Assembly: GCA_036265325.1 (NCBI GenBank)
Contig: DATAPH010000096.1
Coordinates: forward strand, 1 to 23,569
DNA from: AC-51 sp036265325
GTDB taxonomy: Bacteria; Actinomycetota; UBA4738; HRBIN12
DNA length: 23,569 nucleotides
Direction: 5' to 3'
Both the position numbers and the translations under genes were made by a program. Under the pieces are notes generated by a model. That model was not told the origin of the DNA, searched no databases, and saw only the letters and a list, made by a program, of their open reading frames with translations. This document shows positions 1 through 6,946 of this stretch, piece after piece (positions within the stretch are counted from its first letter, which is position 1; each line of letters starts with the position of its first letter).

Positions 1-643
1 CGCGCGCGTGATAGCCGGTGATCGAGATCGGGTTGAACCGCGGCAGCGCGCCCGCCGCGTACTCGATCACGTCACAGCTCAACCGCAGCGACGGTTCGGG
101 CGGATAGATGAACGTCTTGCGCGCCAGGAACTCCTTCAAGATGTCGTTCTGGAGTGTGCCGGCGAGGTCGGCCCGCGCCGCCCCCTGACGCTCGGCGGCA
201 ACCAGGTACATCGCGAGGATGATCGGGGCGGTCGCGTTGATCGTGAAGTTGACCGAGATCTCGTCGAGCGGGATCCCGTCGAAGAGATCGACCATGTCGT
301 CCGCCGTGTCGATCGCGACGCCGACCCGCCCGACATCGGCGCGCGCCGCAGGATGCGCGGAGTCGTACCCGAGCTGGGTCGGCAGGTCGAACGCGACCGA
401 CAACGCCGATTGCCCGCGTTCGAGCAGGAACTTGAAGCGCGCGTTCGCATCCTCGGGCGACCCGAACCCCGCGAACTGACGCATCGTCCACAGCTGGCCG
501 CGATACATCGTCGGGTAGGGACCGCGCGTGAACGGTGGCGCGCCCGGCGCGCCGAGCCGCTCGGCGAGCCCCGCGGCGACATCCGCCTCGTCGTACACCG
601 GGGCGACCGGGATCCCCGCGTCGGTCGTGTCGGTCGCGCTCAC
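1..643 (-). CDS. Acyl-CoA mutase catalytic (large) subunit, methylmalonyl-CoA mutase family, partial
   Basis: This is the N-terminal 214 residues of a coenzyme-B12-dependent acyl-CoA mutase TIM-barrel subunit; the rest lies beyond base 1. Recognisable family blocks are TMYRGQLWTMRQFAGFG, LSVAFDLPTQLGYDS, INATAPIILAMYLVAAE, QNDILKEFLARKTFIYPP and NPISITGYH. The family rearranges the carbon skeleton of an acyl-CoA (methylmalonyl/succinyl, isobutyryl/butyryl and relatives) in the cytoplasm. The start is GTG at 643, overlapping the stop of the upstream B12-domain gene as GTGA, so translation is probably coupled and the two are subunits of one split enzyme. By alignment from memory to the Propionibacterium enzyme, the substrate-pocket residue Tyr89 is Phe here (RQF), as in isobutyryl-CoA mutase, while Arg207 (EFLAR), which binds the methylmalonyl carboxylate, is kept. 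The substrate is therefore uncertain; the family is not. Confidence 0.93.
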   Translation of the reverse strand, partial: MSATDTTDAGIPVAPVYDEADVAAGLAERLGAPGAPPFTRGPYPTMYRGQLWTMRQFAGFGSPEDANARFKFLLERGQSALSVAFDLPTQLGYDSAHPAARADVGRVGVAIDTADDMVDLFDGIPLDEISVNFTINATAPIILAMYLVAAERQGAARADLAGTLQNDILKEFLARKTFIYPPEPSLRLSCDVIEYAAGALPRFNPISITGYHAR

Positions 644-1041
644 GCCGTTCGCTCCCTCGCACCGAGCGCCAGGACGCTGTCCACCACCGACGGCAGGCTC
701 GTCCCGACCGGATGCACCGCATCGACGCCCATCGCTCGAAGCTTCTCGGCGTCCTCGGCGGGGACCGTCCCGCCGACGACGAGTGGGATGTCGACGCCGG
801 CCCGGGCGCGTTCCGCCAGGAGCTCCTCCGCGAGCGCGACGTGCGCGCCGGACAGCACGGAGACGCCGACCACGTCCGCGTCCTCATCGACCGCCGCACG
901 CCAGATCTCTTCGGGCGTGCGACGCAGCCCCAGGTAGACCACTTCGGCACCCGCGTCGCGAAGGGCCATCGCCACGACCTTGATGCCGCGGTCGTGGCCG
1001 TCCAGGCCGGGCTTCGCGAGCACCACGCGCGTCGGGCTCAT
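640..1041 (-). CDS. Cobalamin-binding domain (small) subunit of the split acyl-CoA mutase
   Basis: A 133-residue stand-alone B12-binding Rossmann domain. The DxHxxG motif is present as LDGHDRG (about residues 13-19); its His replaces the dimethylbenzimidazole base as lower ligand of cobalt. The later SVLSGAH and VVGGTVP blocks match the SxL and GG parts of the family signature. The length equals the C-terminal B12 domain of methylmalonyl-CoA mutases, so this is the small subunit of a two-gene mutase, as in many archaea and some bacteria, with the catalytic subunit encoded directly downstream. The ATG at 1041 overlaps the stop of the preceding NicX/M29-like gene (ATGA), and its own stop overlaps the GTG of the catalytic subunit (GTGA). 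The domain assignment is firm; pairing with the neighbour is a strong inference. Confidence 0.93.
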   Translation of the reverse strand: MSPTRVVLAKPGLDGHDRGIKVVAMALRDAGAEVVYLGLRRTPEEIWRAAVDEDADVVGVSVLSGAHVALAEELLAERARAGVDIPLVVGGTVPAEDAEKLRAMGVDAVHPVGTSLPSVVDSVLALGARERTA

Positions 1042-2003
1042 GCGAGCACCCCGGCCACGATCACCGGCTCGCCGTCGAGCTCGAGCGTCGCGTCGCGCAT
1101 CACACAGTCCAGGTGCGCGACCGCGTCGACCGTGCCGCCGTACGCGATCGAGTTGCCGAGCGCGACATGCGCGGTTCCCCGCGATGACTCCGTCTCCATG
1201 GCAACGCCGCACACCTGCCCGTTCGGGTTGAACGCGACCGAGACCTCGGCGAGGTTGGCCATCTGCGGGTCCGCGCAACGATCGAGCATCTCCTGGAGCC
1301 GGCCCGCCTCATCGCCTTCCACGCCGACCAACTCGCCGTCTCGGAGATGCAGCACCACTGGAGACGGCAGCGGCCCCTCCCCCATGAACAACAGGTCGGC
1401 GTCGACCACGACGACGCCGGTGGTCGAGCCTTCGACCGGCGCGGTGCCCGCCTCGATGTCGGGCGGCGCCATGTAGTCGCCGGGCTCGCGCGCGAGGCCG
1501 TGCAGGACGCGACCGGGCCGCCCGGACACGGAGCCACGCAGGTCGGTGCCCGCCGGCGTCGTGAGCCGGTAGGCGTCGGCGCCTCCCCACGCGGCGCCCA
1601 CGTGCTCGGCGTCGTCGCGGATCCCGTCGAAGTCGACCGCGAGCGGCCCGTCGTCGCGGAACGTCTCCATCCGCACACCCGGCATCGCCAGGTACCGGAC
1701 ACCGGCGGCCGTCGCCTCGCGGCGCGCGAGGCTCGACCCGATGAACAAGCTCGTGATCTCGATCACCGCGCCGGCGGACCGCATCGCCGCGGCCACCGTT
1801 CTCGGGGGCTCCTGCCCGGGCAGCTCGGGTACGGGCATCCGCGAGACGACGCAGACCGCACCACGCTGAGCCACCGCCTCTTCGAACGCCTCCACCACAG
1901 AGCCGTCGGTCCCTGCGTCGGTGAGGAGCAGGACCTGCTCGCCGGCGCGGAGCGCGAGGCACCGGTCGAGGACGTTCGCGAACCCGGCGGGCATCTCGGC
2001 CAC
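1038..2003 (-). CDS. M29 aminopeptidase / NicX-like metalloenzyme
   Basis: A 321-residue protein resembling the thermophilic aminopeptidase (peptidase M29) superfamily, which also includes the ring-cleaving 2,5-dihydroxypyridine dioxygenase NicX. The C-terminal half carries the metal-site region: AEVSVAFNPNG, RGTAHVALGNSIAYGG and AVAHLD, with Glu, His, Tyr, His and Asp where the family places metal ligands and catalytic groups. There is no signal peptide, so it should be cytoplasmic. I cannot tell peptidase from dioxygenase by eye; the length of about 320 residues is shorter than the roughly 400 I recall for classical M29 peptidases and nearer NicX-type enzymes. The start is GTG at 2003, seven bases after the M20 gene; ATG at 1994 is an alternative. 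Its stop overlaps the B12-domain gene. The position between a pyrimidine-salvage set and a mutase suggests a catabolic role, which is inference. Confidence 0.75.
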   Translation of the reverse strand: MAEMPAGFANVLDRCLALRAGEQVLLLTDAGTDGSVVEAFEEAVAQRGAVCVVSRMPVPELPGQEPPRTVAAAMRSAGAVIEITSLFIGSSLARREATAAGVRYLAMPGVRMETFRDDGPLAVDFDGIRDDAEHVGAAWGGADAYRLTTPAGTDLRGSVSGRPGRVLHGLAREPGDYMAPPDIEAGTAPVEGSTTGVVVVDADLLFMGEGPLPSPVVLHLRDGELVGVEGDEAGRLQEMLDRCADPQMANLAEVSVAFNPNGQVCGVAMETESSRGTAHVALGNSIAYGGTVDAVAHLDCVMRDATLELDGEPVIVAGVLA

Positions 2004-2010
2004 CCTGCGC

Positions 2011-3219
2011 TCAGGCTCCTTCCGCGGACAGCGCGCCTGCGGCGAACAGCGCGTAGACCTTGGTCGCCTCGTGGATGTCCTCGACGGTCAGGTGCTCGTC
2101 GGGGCAGTACACCGGCGGACCGCCCGGCCCGAAGATCACGGTCGGCACCTTCTCGCCGAAGCTCGCCGTGTCGCCGAGCCAGTTCTCCACGACGAGCGAC
2201 GGCTCGTCGCCACGAACCTCCCGCACGGCCGCCCGCATCAGCTCGACCACCGGGTCCTCGGGGGTCGCGAGGTAGCCCGACTTCACGTCCGCGAGCTCGA
2301 TCGAATACCGCAACCGCGGCTCCGCCTCCACCGCCCGCGCGAGGCACTGGTCGATCTCGGCGCGCACCTGCTCGATCGTCACGCCGGGCTGTGGGCGCGA
2401 GTCGACCCGGATCACGCACTCGTCCGGGATCATCGACGGACCGCCGGGCGGCAGCCCGCCGTAGATCCGGCCCGGCACCACGTAGGTCTCGGCGCCGAAC
2501 AGGTCGACGATCCACGGCTCGAGCGCCGGCTCGTACTTCGACGCGTCGAGCGCCAGCACCATCTGCGCCGCGAGCACGTTCGCGTTGATCGCCTGCGGCT
2601 TGTGACAGGTGTGCGCCGACTTCCCGATCGCGGTGATGTCGAAGTAGTACCGGCCTCGATGCCCCAGGCAGACCTGGTTGTCGGTGAGCTCGCCGAGCAC
2701 CGCCATGTCAGCCGGGAACGCATCGAAGAACGCGATCGACCCGAGCTGGTCGCCCATGTGATCCGCGACCGCCGCCATGGACAGGCGGCCGGCGAGCGGA
2801 ACCCCGCTCGCCCGCACCGCCTCCATCGCGACGATCTGACACGCGAGCGCCGCCTTCATGTCCATCACGCCGTGGCCGTAGACGGCGCCGTCGATCAGGT
2901 CGCCCGAGAACGGCTCGGCCGTCTCCCACCCGTGCGACACCGGCTTCGTGTCCATGTGCCCGGTGAGGACCACCGTCGGCCCGTCTCCCCCGAAGGAGAC
3001 GTGGCCGACGGCGTTGGGGCGGTCCTCGAGCACGGGCTGGAGCTCGACGTCATCGAACTCGGATGCCTGCATCGTGGCGGCGAGGAACGCGGCGAGGGGC
3101 CCTTCGTCGCCGAGCACGCTCGGGATCCGGCACACCTCCCGCACCAGCTCGACCGCTCGGTCGAGGTCGAGCGCATCCAGCACGCTCGACGCGACCGTCG
3201 GCCCGATCCCTACATCCAC
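2011..3219 (-). CDS. M20/ArgE-DapE family amidohydrolase, candidate formylaminopyrimidine deformylase (YlmB-like)
   Basis: A 402-residue M20 metallohydrolase. Seen are TGHMD (His88, Asp90), the Asp120 block YGHGVMDMK, Glu177 in GELTD, the dimerisation-domain GKSAHTCHKP, and a C-terminal DEHLTVEDI (His376). The usual catalytic/metal Glu-Glu pair is not present: the equivalent stretch VADHMGDQLG has His154-Met155. GTG at 3219 is preceded by AGGAG at five bases. M20 enzymes deacylate amino compounds; in thiamine salvage the M20 protein YlmB removes formyl from N-formyl-aminomethyl-methylpyrimidine, handing aminopyrimidine to TenA. The location 28 bases after thiY, in a run that also contains thiZ, thiX and tenA, supports that role here. 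The family call is firm; the substrate is inferred from neighbours, and the altered active site leaves room for another reaction. Confidence 0.85.
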   Translation of the reverse strand: MDVGIGPTVASSVLDALDLDRAVELVREVCRIPSVLGDEGPLAAFLAATMQASEFDDVELQPVLEDRPNAVGHVSFGGDGPTVVLTGHMDTKPVSHGWETAEPFSGDLIDGAVYGHGVMDMKAALACQIVAMEAVRASGVPLAGRLSMAAVADHMGDQLGSIAFFDAFPADMAVLGELTDNQVCLGHRGRYYFDITAIGKSAHTCHKPQAINANVLAAQMVLALDASKYEPALEPWIVDLFGAETYVVPGRIYGGLPPGGPSMIPDECVIRVDSRPQPGVTIEQVRAEIDQCLARAVEAEPRLRYSIELADVKSGYLATPEDPVVELMRAAVREVRGDEPSLVVENWLGDTASFGEKVPTVIFGPGGPPVYCPDEHLTVEDIHEATKVYALFAAGALSAEGA

Positions 3220-3247
3220 GGCATCTCCTCGTTCGTCTGGTCGGGGG

Positions 3248-4297
3248 TCACGAGCAGCTGTACGGCATGTAGTCCGTCGTCGCGATCGCGCTCGCGTCCG
3301 GCGTGCTTGTGATCAGCTGGTTCGATGACATCCACTCGCCGTAGCTCTGCCAGTTGGCGACGTCGATGCAGCCGGTCTTCGTCCCCGCGGCGGGCTTGAG
3401 CAGCTTCAGCGTGTAGGGCACGCTCGCGTCCAGGAACGTCGGCTTGTAGTCGGTGTCGTTCTTCATGATCGTCGTGGCCTCGTCCGGGTTGGCCATCGCG
3501 CCGTCGGTGCCCTTGACCACTGCGGCGACGAACCGGCGGACCGCGTCCGCGTACGCCGGGTCGGACGACAACCGGTCGCTGTTCGCGGCGATCACGAGCT
3601 CGGCATACGACGGCACGCCCAGCTGATCGGCGGGGAACACCGACGGCTTCTTGCCGGTCTCCTGCTCGATCTGGATCGCCTCGACGTTCTGGTAGCCGCC
3701 GATGATCGCGTCGACCTTGTTCGACAGGATCGAGGGCACGAGGTTGAACCCGACGTTGACCTTCGGCACCTGGCTGTCGGTGAGACCGGCGGTCTTCAGC
3801 ATCGTGGTGTAGAAGGCGTCGTCGCTCGGGATCCCCGTGACGCCGACCGTCTTGCCGTTCATCTCGGACAGCGACGTGATCGGCTCGTCGGGGTTGACGA
3901 TCAGCGAGTTGAGCGGCACCGGCACGACGGTCGCGACCGCGGTCGCCGGGAGGTCGTTCTCCTGGCCGTAGAACATCTCGGGCTCGTACGTGATCGCGAG
4001 GTCGACCTTGCCGAGCGCGACGAGCTTGATCGGATCGGCGGCGTTCGACGGTTGCCGGAAGTTCACCGTGAGGTTCGAGTCGGTGTAGTAGCCCTTGTCC
4101 TGGGCGTAGTACAGACCGACGTGGTCGGGGTTCGGTACCCAGTCGAGCTCGACGTTCAGGGTCGCGGGCGCCGAGGTCCCGGAGCCGGACGCACCCGCGC
4201 TCGAGCTGGAGCTGTTGTTGCTGCACGCCACAGCGATGAGCGCGACAACGGACACCATCGCCGCCGCGACCAGGCCCTTCCTATGCGTTCGGATCAT
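3248..4297 (-). CDS. thiY: ABC transporter substrate-binding lipoprotein, THI5/NMT1 family (thiamine-pyrimidine precursor)
   Basis: A 349-residue extracytoplasmic solute-binding protein. The N-terminus is a lipoprotein signal: basic residues, a hydrophobic run and a lipobox ending at Cys25 (AVAC), followed by a Ser/Gly-rich linker. The mature part begins NVELDWVPNPDHVGLYYAQ and continues with KGYY, VALGKVDLAI and YEPEMF, the typical pattern of THI5/NMT1 proteins that bind pyrimidine precursors of thiamine (formylaminopyrimidine, HMP). ATG at 4297 has AGGA about eight bases upstream. It follows the permease gene after a 73-base gap and precedes the M20 gene by 28 bases. Related proteins bind nitrate, taurine or sulfonates; the LDWVPN start and the tenA neighbour favour a pyrimidine ligand. 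Anchored to the outer face of the cytoplasmic membrane. Confidence 0.88.
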   Translation of the reverse strand: MIRTHRKGLVAAAMVSVVALIAVACSNNSSSSSAGASGSGTSAPATLNVELDWVPNPDHVGLYYAQDKGYYTDSNLTVNFRQPSNAADPIKLVALGKVDLAITYEPEMFYGQENDLPATAVATVVPVPLNSLIVNPDEPITSLSEMNGKTVGVTGIPSDDAFYTTMLKTAGLTDSQVPKVNVGFNLVPSILSNKVDAIIGGYQNVEAIQIEQETGKKPSVFPADQLGVPSYAELVIAANSDRLSSDPAYADAVRRFVAAVVKGTDGAMANPDEATTIMKNDTDYKPTFLDASVPYTLKLLKPAAGTKTGCIDVANWQSYGEWMSSNQLITSTPDASAIATTDYMPYSCS

Positions 4298-4370
4298 CTG
4301 CGATCGTCCTTTCGTCCCGCGGCGCGCCGGACCGTCCCGTCGCAGCCTCTCTCCACGGCCGTGCTGATCC

Positions 4371-5219
4371 CTACAGCACCCCCCCTCTCGACACCCACGG
4401 GCAGAAGATCCGCTCCAGGAGCGAAACCAGCCCGAAGAGGGCCATCGCGATCAGCGTGAGCAGCAAGATCGCCGCGAAGATCCGCGCCGTCTGCAGGTTC
4501 GGGGTCGAGGCCTGGATCAGATAGCCCAGGCCTTGGCTGGCGCCCGCCCACTCGCCGAACACCGCGCCGATCGCCGCGAACGTCGCCGCGACGCGCATCC
4601 CCGAGAAGATCGACGGCAATGCGCCGGGAAACTCGACCTTGCGGAAGATCGCCCAGCGGCTGGCATCGAGCGTGCGCATCATGCGGATGAAGTCGTCGTC
4701 GACGAGGCGGAGCCCGTCGAGGCCGTTGACCACGATCGGGAAGAAGCAGATCAGCGCGACGATGACGACCTTCGGCAACAGTCCGTACCCGAGCAGGATC
4801 ACGAGGATCGGGGCCAGCACGACGATCGGGATCGTCTGCGAGCCGATCAACAGCGGATAGACGGCGCGACGCAGCGGCGTGAACAGGTGCAGCACGATCG
4901 CCAGCCCGACGCCGGCGACGATCGAGATCCCGAATCCGACCAGGACCTCGCTGAGCGTGGGCCACAGGTTCGGCTCCAGGTACCGCGACCAGTCGGCGCG
5001 AAGCGACGTGACGACGCCCGTCGGCGATGCGAACAGGTACTTGGGAACGTGGAAGATCTTGATCCAGAGCTGCCAGATCACGAGCATCGCGATGACGAAC
5101 AGCATCGCGAGCGCGTAGTTCCGCCAGAACCGCACCCACAGAGACGGGCGCTTCCGCGGCGAGGGGGCCTCGGCCGATATCGCGTCGGTCGTCGGCTGCT
5201 CGGACGCCTTCGCGCTCAC
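4371..5219 (-). CDS. thiX: ABC transporter permease, ThiX-type
   Basis: A 282-residue inner-membrane permease of the BPD_transp_1 (SsuC/TauC/ThiX) family. About six membrane segments can be read, starting with YALAMLFVIAMLVIWQLW. The cytoplasmic EAA-type loop that contacts the ATPase is DASRWAIFRKVEFPGALPSI, giving the usual family spacing ending in LP. The N-terminal 35 residues are polar. The start is GTG at 5219 because it overlaps the thiZ stop as GTGA; reading further upstream in the same frame gives only Arg-rich sequence opposite thiZ. It works with the ATPase and the lipoprotein encoded on either side to import a thiamine pyrimidine precursor. Confidence 0.9.
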   Translation of the reverse strand: MSAKASEQPTTDAISAEAPSPRKRPSLWVRFWRNYALAMLFVIAMLVIWQLWIKIFHVPKYLFASPTGVVTSLRADWSRYLEPNLWPTLSEVLVGFGISIVAGVGLAIVLHLFTPLRRAVYPLLIGSQTIPIVVLAPILVILLGYGLLPKVVIVALICFFPIVVNGLDGLRLVDDDFIRMMRTLDASRWAIFRKVEFPGALPSIFSGMRVAATFAAIGAVFGEWAGASQGLGYLIQASTPNLQTARIFAAILLLTLIAMALFGLVSLLERIFCPWVSRGGVL

Positions 5220-6058
5220 TCGATCGCCTCCAACGCCGACTCCTTCAACTCGATGAACTCCGGGCTGGTCACGATCTCGCGACGGGACAGGCCCTCGGTC
5301 TGCAGGCCGACGTCCAACACGGTCACCACGCGCCCGGGCCGCGCCGACATCACGACGACGGTGCGCGACAGGAGCAGCGCCTCGTCCACGTCGTGCGTCA
5401 CGAGCAGCACGGTGCGTGGCACGTCGCCGAGCGCGCGAAGCAGCCACTCCTGCATCTGTCCGCGCGTGATCGAGTCGAGGGCGCCGAACGGCTCGTCGAG
5501 CAGCAGGATGTCCTTCTCGGCCATGAGCGTGCGGAGGAAGCTGACGCGCTGCCGCATGCCGCCGGACAGCGCATCAGGACGGACGTCCTCGAACTTGGCG
5601 AGCCCGAAATGCTCGAAGAACGGCTTGGTCTTCGCGCGGGCGTCCTTCTTCGAAACGCCGCGGTTCTCGACGGCGATCATCGCGTTGTCGAGCGCGGTCC
5701 GCCACGGCAACAACAGGTCGCGTTGCGGCATCATCGCGCACCGGCTGAGCCGGCCCTGGGTCGACGTCTCGCCTTCGACCTCGATCGTCCCCACGTCGTG
5801 CTCGAGCAGGCCCGCGGTCAGCTGGAGCAATGTCGACTTGCCCCCACCGCTCGGTCCGACGATCCCGATGCGGGAATGGCGCTCGATCTCGAACGTCACG
5901 CCATCGAGCGCGACCACGTCACCGAACGCTTTCCCGACGCCGTCGAACGCGATACCGACGTTGCTCCCAGCCGTTGCTCCGGTGCCGCCGCCTTGCACGC
6001 CGACCAACTGCTCCCCCAACGGATCCCCTCCGCCTTTGATATCTGATATCTCAGGCAT
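5216..6058 (-). CDS. thiZ: ABC transporter ATP-binding protein, ThiZ-type
   Basis: The ATPase of the importer, 280 residues from ATG 6058. All nucleotide-binding motifs are present: Walker A GPSGGGKST, Q-loop MPQRD, signature LSGGMRQR, Walker B ILLLDEPFGALD and switch His in THDVDEA. This is the NitT/TauT/SsuB/ThiZ type. The first 40 or so residues are Gly-rich and unlike the family; the conserved domain begins at VGIAFDGVGKAFGD. The true start could be TTG at 6019, preceded by GGAGGGG at a five-base spacing, whereas ATG 6058 (or GTG 6061) would sit only about 12 bases after the predicted transcription start and has no ribosome site. It overlaps the permease by four bases. Confidence 0.92.
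   Translation of the reverse strand: MPEISDIKGGGDPLGEQLVGVQGGGTGATAGSNVGIAFDGVGKAFGDVVALDGVTFEIERHSRIGIVGPSGGGKSTLLQLTAGLLEHDVGTIEVEGETSTQGRLSRCAMMPQRDLLLPWRTALDNAMIAVENRGVSKKDARAKTKPFFEHFGLAKFEDVRPDALSGGMRQRVSFLRTLMAEKDILLLDEPFGALDSITRGQMQEWLLRALGDVPRTVLLVTHDVDEALLLSRTVVVMSARPGRVVTVLDVGLQTEGLSRREIVTSPEFIELKESALEAIE
6038..6050. repeat. GATATC tandem palindrome at the thiZ 5' end
   Basis: Two copies of GATATC separated by one T form a 13-base palindrome in an AT-rich patch, very unlike the surrounding GC-rich sequence. It lies just downstream of the predicted promoter and within the first codons of the longest thiZ reading. It might be an operator for the transporter genes, or show that translation really starts downstream at TTG 6019. 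No regulator is identified. Confidence 0.45.
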
Positions 6059-6075
6059 CACATCGCGTAGGCGCG

Positions 6076-6104
6076 ACCCTAGACACGGGGAGAAGAGAGG
6101 TCAA
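6076..6104 (-). promoter_or_regulatory. Probable housekeeping promoter for thiZXY and downstream genes
   Basis: On the minus strand TTGACC (6099-6104) is followed by exactly 17 bases and TAGGGT (6076-6081), a good primary-sigma promoter for a high-GC actinobacterium. Transcription would begin near 6070 and read thiZ and onward. It lies in the 82-base gap between tenA and thiZ, so the transporter can be expressed apart from tenA. Sequence match only. Confidence 0.6.
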
Positions 6105-6140
6105 GTCGGCTGCGGCGCAGGCCCTCAGCGAGACACGGCG

Positions 6141-6851
6141 TTACGGCGTGGCGTAGTCTTGGCTGAGATCGGGCCAGCGCTCGAACGTGTAGGCCATCTC
6201 CCAGAACTGATGCTCCAGCCGCGACGACGTCGCGAAGATCCGGTCGATCTCCTCCCACCGAGCCTCGCCCGACGCCTCTTCCGCGACGAGTCGATCGAAG
6301 TCGCGGCGCATCTCGGCGACCATCTCGACGTTCGCCGGAAGCGAGAAGTAACCCACCCAGTCCGCATAGACGGGGTGGTCACGATCCACCTGTCCGGCAA
6401 GAGCCGTCGCGATCTCGATGTAGGACCACGCACACGGGAGAAGCGACGCCATGATCTCGAGCGGGCCGCCGTGCAAGGCCAACGAGCGCATGTAGCTGGT
6501 GTACGCGACGTTGGCGGGCGCCATCCCCGAGGCGCCGCCCCGATCGAGCGCGCCCATCTCGGTCACCCGCTCCAACAGGTCGCGGTTGCTCGGGAGCTCG
6601 TGGTCGACCACTTGATTGAGGTCCGTCACGAAGTAGCGGAGCTCGACCTCGTTCCGTGACTTCGCGGCGCCCATCGCGAGACACCGCGCGTAGTCCTGGA
6701 GATAGAGGTTGTCTTGCTCGAGGAAGAACCGAAACTTGTCGATCGGGAGCGTGCCGCCGGCCAACTCCGTGATGAACGGATGCGCGTGCAGACCTTGCCA
6801 GATCCGGTCAGACGCGGCGCGGAGCCGCTCGGAGGGCGGAGGCGTCGTCAT
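6141..6851 (-). CDS. tenA: TenA-family aminopyrimidine aminohydrolase / thiaminase II
   Basis: A 236-residue all-helical TenA protein of normal length. Active-site residues as known from Bacillus TenA are visible: Asp47 and Tyr50 in LEQDNLYLQDYAR, the nucleophile Cys140 and Tyr144 in LLPCAWSYIEIA, and Glu213 in RLEHQFWEMAY; the block DWVGYFS is also typical. This is the Cys type (TenA_C). The enzyme hydrolyses aminomethyl-aminopyrimidine, a thiamine degradation product, to the hydroxymethylpyrimidine HMP in the cytoplasm. ATG 6851 has AGGAG four bases upstream; the in-frame GTG 6854 is too close to that site. It sits upstream of the thiZXY transporter and the M20 gene, the other parts of the same salvage route. 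A TACACT box (6881-6886) is a weak -10 candidate. Confidence 0.95.
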   Translation of the reverse strand: MTTPPPSERLRAASDRIWQGLHAHPFITELAGGTLPIDKFRFFLEQDNLYLQDYARCLAMGAAKSRNEVELRYFVTDLNQVVDHELPSNRDLLERVTEMGALDRGGASGMAPANVAYTSYMRSLALHGGPLEIMASLLPCAWSYIEIATALAGQVDRDHPVYADWVGYFSLPANVEMVAEMRRDFDRLVAEEASGEARWEEIDRIFATSSRLEHQFWEMAYTFERWPDLSQDYATP

Positions 6852-6909
6852 CACACTCCTTCTCTACCCGTGATCGCGCGAGTGTACGACCGCGCGAAGG
6901 ACGCGATCT

Positions 6910-6946
6910 GACGAGCGTCGCGGATCGGCCGGACGCGGCGTTCGTC
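6910..6946 (-). terminator. Inverted repeat over the helicase stop, possible terminator
   Basis: Two 13-base arms (6910-6922 and 6934-6946) around an 11-base GC-rich loop. In minus-strand RNA 11 of 13 positions pair; in plus-strand RNA all 13 pair, counting two G-U pairs. One arm overlaps the helicase stop codon. There is no U-tract, so terminator function between the helicase gene and tenA is only plausible. Confidence 0.35.

Noticed and set aside
4533..6659. 708-residue plus-strand open frame
   Set aside because: It lies antisense to thiX, thiZ and tenA, all with full motif sets; its composition is that of a shadow frame.
6852..6944. TPP (thiamine) riboswitch expected before tenA or thiZ
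   Set aside because: No CTGAGA or other conserved THI-box core is present in the minus strand before tenA (6852-6944) or thiZ (6059-6140).
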